A stretch of 64,000 bases of DNA from Bimuria novae-zelandiae CBS 107.79 (GCA_010015655.1 ML976659.1:1458659-1522658), one strand, 5' to 3'; positions 21,184 to 33,232 are shown, numbered from the stretch's first letter. Translations and numbers: made by a program. Notes: generated by a model from the letters alone, not told the origin.

Positions 21184-22848
21184 TCACCGCCTAACCTTTA
21201 ATACTTGGAAGCCACCCGGAACCAAAGCAGCAGCACCAGGGCCACTGTAGCCGGTACCAAACAGTATGAATGGTCCGTCAACAGCAACACCACCATGAAA
21301 GTTCGTCGTCAGCGTGCGGTCAATTACCACCTTGCCATTGGACTTGTTAAGCGCAACCAGTCCCCCTTGCGACTGATCATATTTCGAAGCTCCAGTTGGG
21401 TCTTGCCCGGTCCTAGCCACCAGGACTACGTCTCCGACGACCGTGGGTGGACCCATCGAGATACCGTTCTGCGGCACTGCAGTCTGCCAGAGTATCTTTC
21501 CGTCGGAAAGAGACGCTGCGCCGTATGCGCTTCTATTGACCGACTCGCCGGACGGTTGGAGCTGCCACGTATCATAGTCCGAGTTGATCACAGTGAAGTA
21601 AATTTGGGTGTCGTCAACCGCGATTCCCCAGCTCAATCCACCATTGACGCCGTTAGGTCCGGTCGATGTCGTCCATTGGATCTTGCCGTTCTCGGCTGAG
21701 ATGGCATGTAGGTCGCCGTTCTTCCTGCCCACGATAATCGCATCGCGAGACGGCACATACGTCGGCGCCATCCCGAAGTCAGAATTTGTACCGGGGATGC
21801 CCGGACATACCGCCGGATTCTGGGGTAATTTATTTGGATACCCGCAACCTGCTTGGAACAAGTCTACGCCGGGCCGCTGCTGGACCCAGTTTACTTCCCC
21901 GTTGTCGATGTTAATGGCAAGAATGGAATCTTGCCATACATTCTTGGGAAGACACTCGTCATCATGCAAAGTGTACGGAGTGATTGCAGGCGTCGTATCT
22001 TTCTGACACTGGACACTGGCATTCGAGGACAAATAGGAGTTTCCCGTTCCCACGAACACTTGACGGCGAATCGCATCTATTGACGGCTGGCTGCCCCAGA
22101 ATGCAGCACCTGCCCAGCCTTCCGCGTGACGGGTGTCGGGAATCGACTTGACGCTCCACTGAATCTCGAACGTCTTCGTGGCTTCGTTGAATCTTAAAGC
22201 GAACATTTCTCCTACGAAAGAGCAGCACTGATATCCAGCCAGCTTTGTGGTGCTTGTCTCCACACTGGACGTTCCGACGAAGAGGCTCCCATGATAAATA
22301 GTCGGAGACATGGTTATGACCGCTACTGGGATGCTGCTGAGTCGGACGATTCCGAGAGTGCGTCCATTCCTTTTGTCCACGGCCACAACAAGTGCGTGTG
22401 TCAAGGTTCCAAAATAGACCGTGTTTCCTTCAATTTGAGGGCTTGTTCGCGACACCGGGCGGGTATTCGCAGCCTGGAACGTGGTTATCGGTGCGTAGCT
22501 CGCGATGATCGACGTAACGTTGATGGACCACAGGGTCCGGCAATTCTGGTAGTTCAGCGCGACGAATGAACCGTTCCATGTAGGAAAGTACGCCACATTG
22601 TCCGAGATTACTGGAGTAGCGCTGACCCCAATCGGATAGCTCACGTTGCAGTGTTCAACGGCGGAGAGCACGCTACGGGATGAAACAACTTTATTTTGTG
22701 CGGCCCATCGGTTGTTATAATGGTTCCCTCCCCATCCCGTCCATTGTGTTGAAAGTGAGTCCGCGGTTAAAGACTGTCGATTGGAGAGAACATGGGCTTG
22801 TGCCGAAAAGAAAAGGCTCAAAACCACTGACAGTATGGAGAACCGCAT
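21184..22848 (-). CDS. Secreted PQQ-type beta-propeller dehydrogenase-like protein
   Basis: Single exon, 554 residues from ATG 22848; the open frame extends upstream only by a non-ATG start, and this ATG places a clean signal peptide (MRFSILSVVLSLFFSAQAH) first. Repeated blades carry the quinoprotein signature: YFPTWNGSFVALNYQNCRTLW, VYFGTLTHALVVAVDKRNG, DSILAINIDNGEVNWVQQ, GDLHAISAENGKIQWT, GGLVALNKSNGKVVIDRTL. A vicinal CysCys (YQCCSF) is present, as in PQQ alcohol dehydrogenases. Several N-x-S/T sites fit secretion. Fungal homologues resemble polyvinyl-alcohol dehydrogenases; substrate and true cofactor are unknown. It lies next to the terpenoid genes and could be a tailoring oxidase, but could equally be unrelated. 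Confidence 0.82.
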   Translation of the reverse strand: MRFSILSVVLSLFFSAQAHVLSNRQSLTADSLSTQWTGWGGNHYNNRWAAQNKVVSSRSVLSAVEHCNVSYPIGVSATPVISDNVAYFPTWNGSFVALNYQNCRTLWSINVTSIIASYAPITTFQAANTRPVSRTSPQIEGNTVYFGTLTHALVVAVDKRNGRTLGIVRLSSIPVAVITMSPTIYHGSLFVGTSSVETSTTKLAGYQCCSFVGEMFALRFNEATKTFEIQWSVKSIPDTRHAEGWAGAAFWGSQPSIDAIRRQVFVGTGNSYLSSNASVQCQKDTTPAITPYTLHDDECLPKNVWQDSILAINIDNGEVNWVQQRPGVDLFQAGCGYPNKLPQNPAVCPGIPGTNSDFGMAPTYVPSRDAIIVGRKNGDLHAISAENGKIQWTTSTGPNGVNGGLSWGIAVDDTQIYFTVINSDYDTWQLQPSGESVNRSAYGAASLSDGKILWQTAVPQNGISMGPPTVVGDVVLVARTGQDPTGASKYDQSQGGLVALNKSNGKVVIDRTLTTNFHGGVAVDGPFILFGTGYSGPGAAALVPGGFQVLKVRR

Positions 22849-23588
22849 GCCGGATATATGGAGCCCCAACGTGTGAAGGCACAGCAGGCCGAGGAATAGA
22901 AATGGGGAAGATATCTCCACGCCAATGGAAGGGATTCTTCTATAATAACGGTTCAGCAGATCAGCAAATTCAGGATTCGAAAAAGATTAGAAAGCCACGA
23001 GGCCGAATATTATACGCAATCACGAGGCACGAACGAACCCCGATATCGAGTGGCTTGAAAGTGGCTTCGTAGCTTAGAATGACTCGAGTTGAAGCTAACT
23101 GGAGGAGGCGCGAAGGATCAGCCCCCGTCAGCCTTTACTATAATTACGAGTGTGGCGTTTTAAGCCTCCCTTCCGCGCGTCAGTGCACGGGGCTAGCCGT
23201 GTCGGAGTCTCGTTAGGCTGGTCACTAGGTGACATCGGTTGGGGCGATCGTGCCATGGACTAGTAAATGTTGGAAGACCAGACGACGATGAGGCAGATAT
23301 GGCAAGTGTCTACACCAATACGCAAAGTCAAGACATGACCCAAACACAAAAAGAGACGATAGGGATGTATTCACATGAGTCGAACGACATTGAACCGGGC
23401 GGAATTAACTCAAACGAATGTGCTGATGTAATTGTATTTGTCGCAGGGCACCGTATAGTACTACTGGGATAGAACAGGCATGCGTAAGAGACTTGAGAGA
23501 ACTGCCCCATGCACATAGAAGTATGACAGTCCTATCTTTATACTTCAGATGGCACCGCACCCATCGAGAAGCTCTTCGAGCGCCACAA
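22849..23588. other. Intergenic, no gene seen
   Basis: About 740 bp holding the PQQ-type gene promoter and the P450 3' flank; nothing else recognised. Confidence 0.45.
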
Positions 23589-25430
23589 TCAAGCTGCGAC
23601 TTCGGCCGCGAAGTCCCTAGGCTGAGCCTTCACATACAGAGCTCGCTTCTGTCGGATGATTTGAATATACTCAGCAACGTGACCTTTGTCCCAGTGAAGT
23701 GACTCCGGCGCGAGTTCGAAATCGAAGTTCCAGAACAACGCGGCAAAGGCCATGCGCACCTCGTGGTAAACAAAGCTAATGCCCATGGAGTCAGAGACGT
23801 GTATCGGAGGGTAAGTGTGATATTAGAGCTTACCGCTTCCCGATGCAGTCCAAGCTACCCTTCGCGAATGGCCTGAATGCATCCCTCTTGTCGTTCGCAT
23901 ACCTAGCATCGCGTTCTTCCGGCAGCCAGCGCTCGGGTACGAACTGGTCCGGGTCCGAGAAATTGTACTCCCAATGCCCGGCAGTGTAATGGGGTACACC
24001 GCATGTAGTCTTTCGACAAGAAGTCAGATCGAACAATGAGGTGTGGAAAGGAAAGACTTACGCCACCAGGCAACCAGAATCCATCTATTACACCTCCACC
24101 GGGTGGTACAACGCGTGGAATTGTCGTGGCGAAAGGCGTATCAGTCCTCAAAGACTCCTGGATACCTGTATGCTTGTCAGTCATATTGTCTTATAGAGTG
24201 AGGCCATGCATGACCATGTTAACAGGAACACTTACATGCGTCCATGTACTTCATCTTGTCACTGTTGGCAGCATTAATGTCGGCTGCGCTCTTGAAGATG
24301 CCAGAGTGCCGGATTTCGTGCTTCACTCTTTCGTAGACACGGGGTACCGAGAGAATGTTCCACATCATTGCAGTCATCAAGATGGGTGTTGCTTCGCTGC
24401 CAGAGAGAACGAGAATTGACGCGACGTCAAGAGCCTGCATACGAGTGATGGGATCCTTCTTATCCTTCATACCCTTGTAGATGGTGGACATGATGTCCCC
24501 GCGGTCTTCCTCGAGGACCTCATCTTCGGCTTTCTGGAGCCACTTGACAGCCGTCTCGTCGGACACCTCTCGCAAGCTGTTCCACCAGTCCATCCAGGGA
24601 AGCATTAAGGCCAGGTTGTAGAGCGGCCTTGTGATGGGGAAGCGGAGAAGACACTGCATGACGGACAAGAAGGGAGCACCGACCTCGGCCGCATGAAGAT
24701 ATGGGTGGTTGCGATCGTGCTCAAGGCACCCGAAATCCTCACCGAAGCTTAGGACACCCATTACGTCGAAGGCGAACCAAGTGAACAGCCGCTCGTAGTT
24801 GAGGGCTTCGCCAGGTCTCGCTTCAATCTTGTCCATCATCTTCTTCAGCCAATCGTTCACGATGTCCTCGTGGTGTGCGAATGCCTTGCTCGTGAATGCT
24901 GGAAGCAGCAGCTTCCTGATGGCATGGTGATCCCGCTTATTCTGCGAGATAAAGCTCTTGCCTTCAACCTGAAGTTGCGAGACACTGAAGAAGTTGAGAT
25001 CGCGCATGTACTGCACGGAACCTCCACCAATGGCGTCCCATGCTGTGCCTGTGGCATTGGAGACCTCATCTGGGCCTACGCGTACGATGATACCATACTT
25101 GTCGTGTAGCTTCACGAGGTCCCGGTAGTGAGACCCTTTGATATGCTGTCTCCACAGGCGTGGAAGCCAAGAGATTGCGTACAGCTTCGGACCGGGAATC
25201 TTCGCCAGAGGATGAAGGTACAGGTTATAGTAGATTCGATAGAGGCGATAGAGAACGAACTACAATCTTAAGTCAGAAATAAGACCTCAAGTCATATCCA
25301 GGATAGGTGGAATTCTTTTGAGTGCACTGCATTGATTTGCAACAGACGCTGGACGGGATAATGGTACACTGTATCAATGGAGAATGGCACATACCAGTCC
25401 TCCAACGAGGAGGTAAGAAGAAGCCCACAT
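23589..25430 (-). CDS. Cytochrome P450 monooxygenase
   Basis: Five exons: 25430-25395, 25259-24236, 24165-24062, 24009-23834, 23775-23589; introns of 135, 70, 52 and 58 bp. All phases close to give 508 residues. A hydrophobic N-terminal anchor (MWASSYLLVGGLFVLYRLY) precedes the Pro-rich hinge LHPLAKIPGPKLYA. The I-helix shows ASILVLSGSEATP, the K-helix ESLR spans the exon 2/3 join (CIQESLR), then PERW, and the haem-ligand motif FRPFAKGSLDCIGKR with its Cys. Class II microsomal P450 that needs a reductase. It is divergent from the terpene synthase, so terpenoid hydroxylation is the best guess; this is context only. All key motifs are intact. Confidence 0.92.
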
Positions 25431-27401
25431 GGCAACGACAGTAGAGATGATTGTACGTATACACAAACGATATCCTTTGTCAATCCTTGTTGTTTGAGGA
25501 TGTTGCAATCCTCTATGTTGCCGATGTAGTTTTGGAGGGAACCAACACTCCCTGTGAGAGGGTCCTTATCTCGTACTCGGATACAATCAGACCGATACCG
25601 ACAGTCTCCTGGAGCAGGTGGAGCTGTAAGACAGGATTCAGGACTGGTGGAGCGGTGTGTCAGCGCATTGCATCTACCCAATGTGGCACGCATACCGCAC
25701 GTATCAAACGCACCCTGTTCGCCAATCGCGAACGAATGTTGCCTCTGCTGACGCCATAAGGCGCCCACACTTTCTGACAAGTATGGAGTGCAAATGGTGG
25801 CGACTGCGGACCGACTAAGAAGCCTCTATTCGTGCGAGAGACCGCAGACTCAGGCCTCGGGAAGACTGTCTCCGCTCTCCGCCCCATGAGGCCAATGGTG
25901 TGGTATCACCTTGGAGGTGAGTTACGACAAAGGAAGTCGTAGACCGTGTCACGGCTCTCGCGTAAAGCTGAAAGTTGGCTATTACCTAAGTACCTATTAC
26001 TCATCCTGGGCTAACACAAAAGCGATTAATCGGTGGCCTTATTGCCCACTTTTATCTTTACGTGAGAGCATGGCTGTGTTAATCCCCATCCACATTATGG
26101 AGGCTGATAAGAGAGAGAGCATAATTGATGTTGTTGTTGCCATGTTTTGTGATTGTGACCCATGTTCGTGTTCTTGAGTGGGGGCGCTCTAGACTACTCC
26201 TTACTGGGCTCTTTGGACCCACATCTTGGACGTTGGCTTATTAAGGACCCTGCAGCCGCCCGAACCCGTGAACCCAGTGCAAGCCAAAAGCTTACTGAGC
26301 GCGTAAGACGGCTTCAGCTTACTGTGGTATCCGGCGAAAGTAGTGTCAGTGGGGCTGTGGCGTTGCGTCTTGAAACATAGACATATGGCTGGATAGGAGT
26401 GTGAGAGCCAATCAATTCTGCTTATTCATAAGTAGCAACCAATAGGTACCCTTTTATACGTGCAGACACACGCACAGACCTTCGTCTCCACCGACACTAC
26501 TTTCGCCAGATACCACAGTAAGCATACGCTTATCTCGATTAAACAAACTTGGAATGATGCTTGTCTCGAGGCACCGCCCTTAGCGAATAGTTACCATGGG
26601 TAATGTTAGTGCTGACGCTTATCGCATTCACGCCGAGACACTGCCCATAGCACTTTGTCTTGCTCACCGTTCAACCGGCCAACCAGCACTCATTCGTACA
26701 CACTTAGAAAAAATACGCGACGAAGAGACCTGCTTCCCCTACTACCTTTCGTGCGATTAAAGCCTAGACAACGGTCTCGTTACCTTTCCCAGTCTTGTAC
26801 TAAAGGAGATGTGAACGAGTTGGTCGTCCACGCATTATCTGCTCAGGTCCTGGTGACGATAGAAGGAAACCCTCGTGCGAGACTTGAATGAAAACAGCTG
26901 CATAGATCGTTAGGCCACCATTGTTGACGCCCCGCAGACTGCCCATGTTGGCTTCTCATGCGCAGCTGACGTGAGAAAGGATTAGATAGACTTGCCGACG
27001 GCAATGTAAACATTTTACATTACTAAGGCTTAGCGTAGAAAGAGATGCGCATATCCAAGTTTTGCAGCAGGGCAAGTCCCTCTCGTGGCGGGCTGCGATA
27101 CAAACGATTGGAACATCGCATGGGCGGAAGGGAAGATGTCTGGGGATTGTCGAACCTTACTAGCCTCCTCTGTTGCTGACTCCGACGTTGGTGCCTCCTC
27201 GCATATCGATAAGGCAAGAGTCAGTGGTAGATCCCCTGAAGATGTGCACGGTGTGAGACACCTTCTCCTAGGCCCACGTTGCATTCTGGGCATCTTCAGG
27301 ATTTTACAGTATCAAACGTTAGCTGCACTAAAACCCGGGAATTGTCGAACTGCTCTCCCTGCCTCTTCGCATAGTCTGCACCAAGCATAGTGTCATTCAA
27401 C
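25431..27401. promoter_or_regulatory. Divergent promoter region, P450 / terpene synthase
   Basis: About 2 kb between the divergent starts. No coding content recognised. It contains the inverted-repeat element at 26317-26523. Any co-regulation of the two genes would act from here; no known binding site is assigned. Confidence 0.5.
26317..26523. mobile_element. MITE-like inverted-repeat element
   Basis: Two 36-bp arms, 26317-26352 and 26488-26523, are reverse complements with two mismatches. The left arm begins GCTTACTGTGGTATC and the right arm ends GATACCACAGTAAGC. They enclose 135 bp without coding capacity. Total 207 bp is a usual size for a non-autonomous DNA transposon; an obvious target-site duplication was not found, so the precise ends are open. 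Confidence 0.6.
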
Positions 27402-29875
27402 ATGCTCCCAGACAATGAGCTCTATCCCTATTCAATTCCTGTTGACCGGGAGAAGGTCGTAGCATCTGGTGCTTTGACATCCCTTCCTGTCAGAATCCAT
27501 CGCTACGATCACCTGTCGGATGCTGGAGCGCTATGCTTGACAAAGGACTGGCGTGATACTATGAAAGATGGGCAAGATCGGAAGTCCAATGGGTCTCCCT
27601 GTGTTGTAGGCAATTGGGGCAGTTTTATCTGGCCAGAAAGTGAACCAGAACGACTTGGACTTCTCTGTTATCTGCTGGATGCGGGTTGTTTCCACGATGG
27701 TATGCAAAACACCTTTTTCCGAAGGCTCAATGCTGATTGACACGTACAGATGCCTGTGAGGAGATGGGCATCGACGATGCTCACCAAGAGCACTTGGATA
27801 TGGAAGCAGCTATGGACGTTGAGGACGTGCGAACGTTTAGCAGTGACTCCCGGTCCTTGAAGACAAAGCAGCTCATCTCAGCTGCTGTCCTGGAATGCAT
27901 AAAGGTCGACCGCGAGGGTGCCCTGCGCATGCTAGAAGCCTACCGAAAGGTAAGAAGCGGACGTCCTATTCACGTTAACCCTACTAATCAGGACGCGATG
28001 TAGAAGTGGTTGCGTATTATGGAGACGTACAACACTGAGGAGATCAACAACGTCCCTGAATACTTCCTCGCGCGTGCAAACAACGGGGGCATGGGGTAAG
28101 CACAGCTGCAAGGCTCTCATCGTGAGTTGAGGTCAACAACTAACAATGGAATCAGAGCATACTATGCCATGCTTGAATTTGCTCTCGGCATCGTGGTCAC
28201 CGACGAGGAGTACGAGCTGATGGCCGAACCCATCGCACACGTTGAACGATGCATGCTCCTCACCAACGACTATTGGAGCTGGCCTCGCGAACGCAAGCAA
28301 GCCGAATTCCAGGAAGCAGGGAAGGTTTTCAACATCGTGTGGTTTTTGATGAAAACGGAAGGCTGCACCGAGAAGGAAGCAATGTCAAAGGTGCATGCGA
28401 TGGTTCATGCCGAAGAACAGGATTGGGTTGAATCAAAGACTCGCTTCTACAACCAGAATCCCAACGTTCGGCCCGATTTGGTCAAATTCCTAGAGAACCT
28501 GCACACAGCGCTCGCCGGTAATGATTATTGGAGCTCGCAGTGCTACCGACACAACGACTGGGAGCATATCCCGGAGCTTCCTAGTGATGACGATCCCAAG
28601 CTCCACGAGCTTGCCGACCTCGGACGAATGCTGCGGACAGAAAGTATACCAGCCAAAGTCTTGACACTTGGGCCGAAGAGCAACGAGGACAGCGCGACTA
28701 TCAGCACACGCAAACCATCCGTGGATGATAGCTCTAGTAGTGGATCGCAGTCCATTCGGAACGAAAGCAGCTCTACTGAAGGGTCGGCCACGGCAGAATC
28801 TAACTCATCGATCAGTGGCTCATCAAGTCCCACCAGGAAAGATTTCACAGAGGAGGACATTCCGTCCCAGCCGATCGCGCTCAACCCAGCCAGCTACGAC
28901 TCCTCTGTCTTGACCGAGCCAATCAAGTACATCAAAAGCATGCCGTCCAAGAACCTGCGGACACAAGTAAGTCATATAAATTCTGAGGGTTGATCAGAGC
29001 TGACGGAAAACCTACAGTTAATTGATTGCTTCCAGATCTGGTTGGAGACGCCCGACTCTGCGATGGGAGTCATCAAAGAAGTTGTTGACAACTTGCACCA
29101 ATCCTCACTCATCTTGGATGATCTCGAGGATGGTTCACAACTCCGACGTGGGTTTCCGGCTACCCACATAGTGTATGGACCAAGTCAGGCCGTCAATAGC
29201 GCCACGTATCTCTACGTTCAAGCAGTGGAGTCCGTCCATGCTGCCGCCAGAGATCACCCTGAGATGATGGATGTCTTCTTGAAACACCTCAAGCATCTCT
29301 TTCATGGGCAAAGCTGGGATCTGTACTGGACGTACCATCGTCATTGTCCCACAGAGGAGCAGTATCTCGATATGGTCGACCAAAAGACCGGGGCGATGTT
29401 GCAGCTGTTGGTAGGCTTGATGAGTCAGCAACGAGTGCAGTCAGGCAAGCTTGTCAACGGCGACGTCCTCATCAGATTCGCGCAGCTGTTTGGTCGGTAC
29501 TTTCAAGTTCGGGATGACTATATGAACTTGACATCGATCGATTACGCTCGGCAAAAGGGCTTCGCAGAGGACCTCGACGAGCAGAAGTACTCCTATCTCA
29601 TTGTGCACATGTACCAGAGACATCCTCAGGCGAGGGACAAGTTCGAGGGTATTTTCAAGGCAATGAAGCAAAGCGCGATGCCGCAGGTCGCCGCTGACAC
29701 TAGCAAGAAATATCTCCTGTCCATCCTGGAGGAGACGGGCTCAATTGCTGCGACCAAAGCGATGCTGATCCAATGGTTTGACGAAATCATGGAGGAGATT
29801 GGAGCTCTGGAGACACATTTTGGAGTTGACAATATGCTGCTTCGCTTGCTGGTGGAGACCCTGAGGATTTCGTAG
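27402..29875 (+). CDS. Bifunctional terpene synthase (cyclase + prenyltransferase)
   Basis: Five exons: 27402-27699, 27750-27949, 28004-28095, 28156-28966, 29018-29875; introns of 50, 54, 60 and 51 bp. The 752-residue protein is uninterrupted. N-terminal class I cyclase domain (about 1-330): Asp-rich motif DDACE at 99-103, split by intron 1, and NSE triad NDYWSWPRE at 234-242 (N234, S238, E242). A Ser-rich linker (about 370-440) leads to the C-terminal isoprenyl-diphosphate synthase with DDLED (501-505) and DDYMN (633-637). This is the architecture of fusicoccadiene and ophiobolin F synthases. The prenyltransferase makes GGPP or GFPP, which the cyclase folds. Product size (di- or sesterterpene) cannot be read here. 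ATG 27402 is used because the upstream extension begins with GTG. Confidence 0.95.
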
Positions 29876-30512
29876 CGTCGGACGCATGTTTGACAATTCT
29901 ATAGAAGCGACGATCATTTGCGCCGTATCGAACTTCATAAAACCTATACTGGAATGAAATAGTTCAAATCCTGTGCCAAAGTAGAGTGCTCTCAGATGAG
30001 GACGCGTGTCGTGAACCGGCTTACGGTTTCACAAATCCAGATTTTCCGGTGCTAGTCGCTGTACCGTCCGACTGGGATCTAGTAGCACATAACCGAAAGT
30101 GCATACCGTGTTACTGCTCGACGAGGCCGTGTGAGCAGGCCGTGAGCGTGTGGAAATATCCCAGCCTCAACTTTCGGGTGTGTGCTCAGTAAGCTGCAAG
30201 GGACACACATGCATTGGGTGCGTTCGGCAGCGCTCCTGCAACTTGCCGTGCCACCCTTTGCTTACGTGCAATAAGCTCGCTTGGCAGTCCTTGGGGCGTT
30301 TGCACCTGTTGCTCTTTTCCCCAGCCTTTACTTCTTCTCTTTGAAATGTTCTTTTAACCGTACCCGGCTCGCGCACCAAAACACGTGTCTTGTGCCTCCG
30401 CGTGAACAGTCATTTCACCCAACCAAGCCCGCCTCGGGTGTACCCGACTTGCGCGTCGGACATTTTTGCGCAGCACAACAAGTTGCAAGCGATCACAGCG
30501 CATCTTATCTTC
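29876..30512. other. Intergenic, transporter promoter
   Basis: About 640 bp between two plus-strand genes. The open frame of the transporter extends into it (non-ATG start) but is not protein-like there. Confidence 0.45.
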
Positions 30513-32219
30513 ATGGCCACCGAGACGCAGACGGCCGAACAGGTAGACGGGGCGCTGTCGCCGTTACCCATACCGCCTGAAACTACTGCGGCCGAGGTTA
30601 TTATGGCCGACCAGAATAATAAAGACAAGGATAAAGCGACCGTTATTCTTGATGCGACAAATACAGCATCAGCAGCACCTCCAGGTGATGGGGAAGTATG
30701 GTCGGTATGGTCAACTCGGGGGAAGAAAGCCATCATATTCTCAGCCTCCTTCGCATCGCTCCTTGCACCGTTGTCTAGCAACATTTACTTCCCGGCTCTC
30801 GAGCCCATCGCAAAGGATTTGAACGTCTCCAACACTCTGGTCAATCTCTCAATATCGACCTATATCATACTTCAAGGTATTGCACCAACCTTCTCGGCGC
30901 AGTTGTCAGATACTGGCGGGCGCCGGCCGGTATACTTGGTTTGTTTAATCCTGTTCCTCGCCGCAAACATCGGTCTCGGGGCGCAGAACAGCTACGCAGC
31001 TCTACTGACCTTGCGATGTTTCCAAAGCGCAGGCAGTAGCGGGATAGCGGCCTTGTCTGGTGCTATCGCCGCAGATATCGCAACACCAGCGGAGCGGGGA
31101 ACCTATGTTTCGTTTGCGTCGGCGCTGCCAATGCTTGCCACGGCCATTGTAAGTATACCCAGGATCGGCCACGCAGGCTTTTTGTATTTTGGAAATCTGA
31201 CAGTGTAACAGGGACCAGTTATTGGTGGACTCATGGCCCAATATGCCGGGTGGCACTCAATCTTCTGGCTTCTTACCGCGATGACAGGCGCCGTATTCAT
31301 TCCGATAGCCTTGTTCTTCCCCGAGACCTGCCGCAAGGTCGTCGGTAACGGCTCCGTTCCGCCGCAAAAGTGGAATAGGTGCTGGACCAATACTTGGTAC
31401 GAGCGACGTGCGATAAGCCAAGGCAAGGAGATAGCGTCTGCGCAGCGTGCCGAGCTGGCCAAATCTCGTAAAACAACATTTCCGAACCCGCTAGCCCCCG
31501 TCATGCTGCTTCTCCAGAAAGAGTGTGGATTTGCCCTGCTGTACAGCTCCATCTTGGCATGCTCTTTCTATGCTGTCCTCGCCCTGATCCCGTCGCAATT
31601 CAGCAGAATATACGACTTCAACGAGCTGCAAGTCTCCCTGTGCTACATCCCGTTCGGAGTCGGTGCTCTCGTTGCTGCCTTTATTCGTGGTCGATACATA
31701 GATGGAAATTTCCATCGTCATGCAAAGCGTCTCGGCGTGATCATCGAGAAGAACAAACGAACCGACCTGACCGGATTTCCTATCGAGCGCGCAAGACTGG
31801 AGGTCGCAGTTCCGACAATTGTCTTGACCACCGGATGCGGCATTGGTTTCGGCTGGATGCTTGAGAAAGAAGTCCACTTATCAGGACCACTCATAATGCT
31901 CTTTTGTGTGGGTTTCTGCGCATCAGCGTCGCTGAACTGTATCGCGACGCTCTTGATAGACATATATCCTGGGAGGGCGGGTACTGTGGCAGCAGCCAAC
32001 AACCTGCTGAGATGTATGCTCGGGGCCGGCGCGACGGCTGCCACAGTGCCGCTGATCAATGGTGTTGGGATCGGGTGGGCGCTCACTATATTTGGTCTGT
32101 TAAATACGGTCTTCATGCCCATTTTGTGGTATATCATGAAGGAAGGTCCCAAGTGGCGGGCGCAGAGAGCAGCGGGTGAGCAAAGGAAGAATGCTCCAGG
32201 TGCGCAAAAAAAGTCGTGA
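30513..32219 (+). CDS. MFS exporter, DHA1 family (Qdr/Aqr1-like)
   Basis: Two exons, 30513-31148 and 31212-32219, joined over a 63-bp intron (GTAAGT...ACAG); 547 residues. A hydrophilic N-terminal head (about 70 residues) precedes 12 predicted helices. The MFS motif A equivalent is LSDTGGRRPVY after helix 2, and the motif C-like GPVIGGLMAQYAGWHSIF sits right after the splice, typical of drug:H+ antiporters of the DHA1 type. The central loop is charged, the tail basic (KNAPGAQKKS). It is the nearest gene downstream of the terpene synthase on the same strand and is a natural candidate to export the terpenoid; that is inference from position. ATG 30513 is the first in-frame ATG consistent with the cytosolic head. 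Confidence 0.9.
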
Positions 32220-32954
32220 TGATAATTGAAACATTTGTAGGGAAGGACAAGAGAGTCCGGAGCTAGGAAGTTGCCCGTGAGGTAGCATGCTCCCACGACC
32301 TCCAAAAAGGCATATATTAGCTTGGGTGGACTTGACGTACTTTGTTTAGTTTCTAAGAGGAGATGGTTATTGCACTATCTGCGACTTTTCGAGGGCGTGA
32401 GAGCGGCATGTCATGTTCTGGACCGTCCTGGTGATCTTTGAATGCTGCGGCGCTTCTTCGCCAGAAATATATATCATACGGTCATTTTTTGCATAGTTTA
32501 GTGTTCTTTCAAGATTTCAAACATGCAACAGCAGCCACAAGCGAACATTCCGTCAGTCTACATAAGAAGGATAGGGACGATACGGTAGCACGCGGGTGAC
32601 AAAATAAGCGAGACTCAGTGCCAAGGAAATGATCCGATTCCTCACCACCATACAATTTTGTACTGTATATGAGAAGGAAGGCTATTTTATCGCTATATTT
32701 AATTAATTTAAGGTTATTACTATCGCTAAAAAAGCTATATAGACTTTTTTTTTGTATTTTATAGTTACTAGCTAGTTATATAGCTATCGCTGTTAATTAC
32801 GTCCTTAAGTTTCTAAGGTATACTTAATACGTAGTAATTAATATATTACTACTTAATACTATCCTAGCCCTCTATTATAAGCTCTTATATATTTTTAATA
32901 TCCTAGTAGCTGTATTTACGCATATATTATTTTATGGGAGACCACGCGTTCTTA
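32220..32954. other. Transition from genes to AT-rich repeat island
   Basis: Up to about 32,680 the composition is gene-like and non-coding. Beyond that the sequence turns abruptly AT-rich with dense TTA/TAA/TAG, typical of RIP-mutated repeats. No gene. Confidence 0.6.
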
Positions 32955-32959
32955 ATAGG

Positions 32960-33227
32960 TGTCCGATTACATGGTCCTTTGCATCTGCAAGGAGGCTGGC
33001 GCACTTACGCCCGTACATTCCGCCCTTGCATTCCGCCCTCGCTCAACGCGCAAGGAATGACGCAAGGAATGAAGCAAGGAATGAAGCAAGGATGAAGTAA
33101 GGAATAAAGCAAGGGATATCTAGGCAGGCAACTCAAAGATAAAAGGCAAAGTCCCAGACCTCTTAGAGACAAGCACACACAATTCATACCTCAATTCATC
33201 TTATCAGATTACCCTTCCAATCTGACA
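32960..33227 (+). mobile_element. Solo LTR G (Copia-like)
   Basis: 268 bp starting TGTCCGATTACATGG and ending AATCTGACA, flanked by identical ATAGG at 32955-32959 and 33228-33232. No internal region follows, so it is a solo LTR left by recombination. Start and end match those of the Copia B LTR read on its own strand (TGTCCGATTATATGG...AATCTGACA), so the two are probably related families. It is far less AT-rich than its surroundings. Confidence 0.85.
33050..33116. repeat. 12-bp tandem repeat in solo LTR
   Basis: Five to six imperfect copies of a GCAAGGAATGAA unit, some shortened or mutated (C to T), inside solo LTR G. Confidence 0.9.
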
Positions 33228-33232
33228 ATAGG

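Noticed and set aside
29940..30010. TTCAAATCC box suggestive of a tRNA
   Set aside because: No matching A box or cloverleaf around it; no tRNA gene could be supported anywhere in the window.
33050..33116. CRISPR-like regular repeats
   Set aside because: Contiguous 12-bp tandem units without spacers in a eukaryotic LTR; not a CRISPR array.
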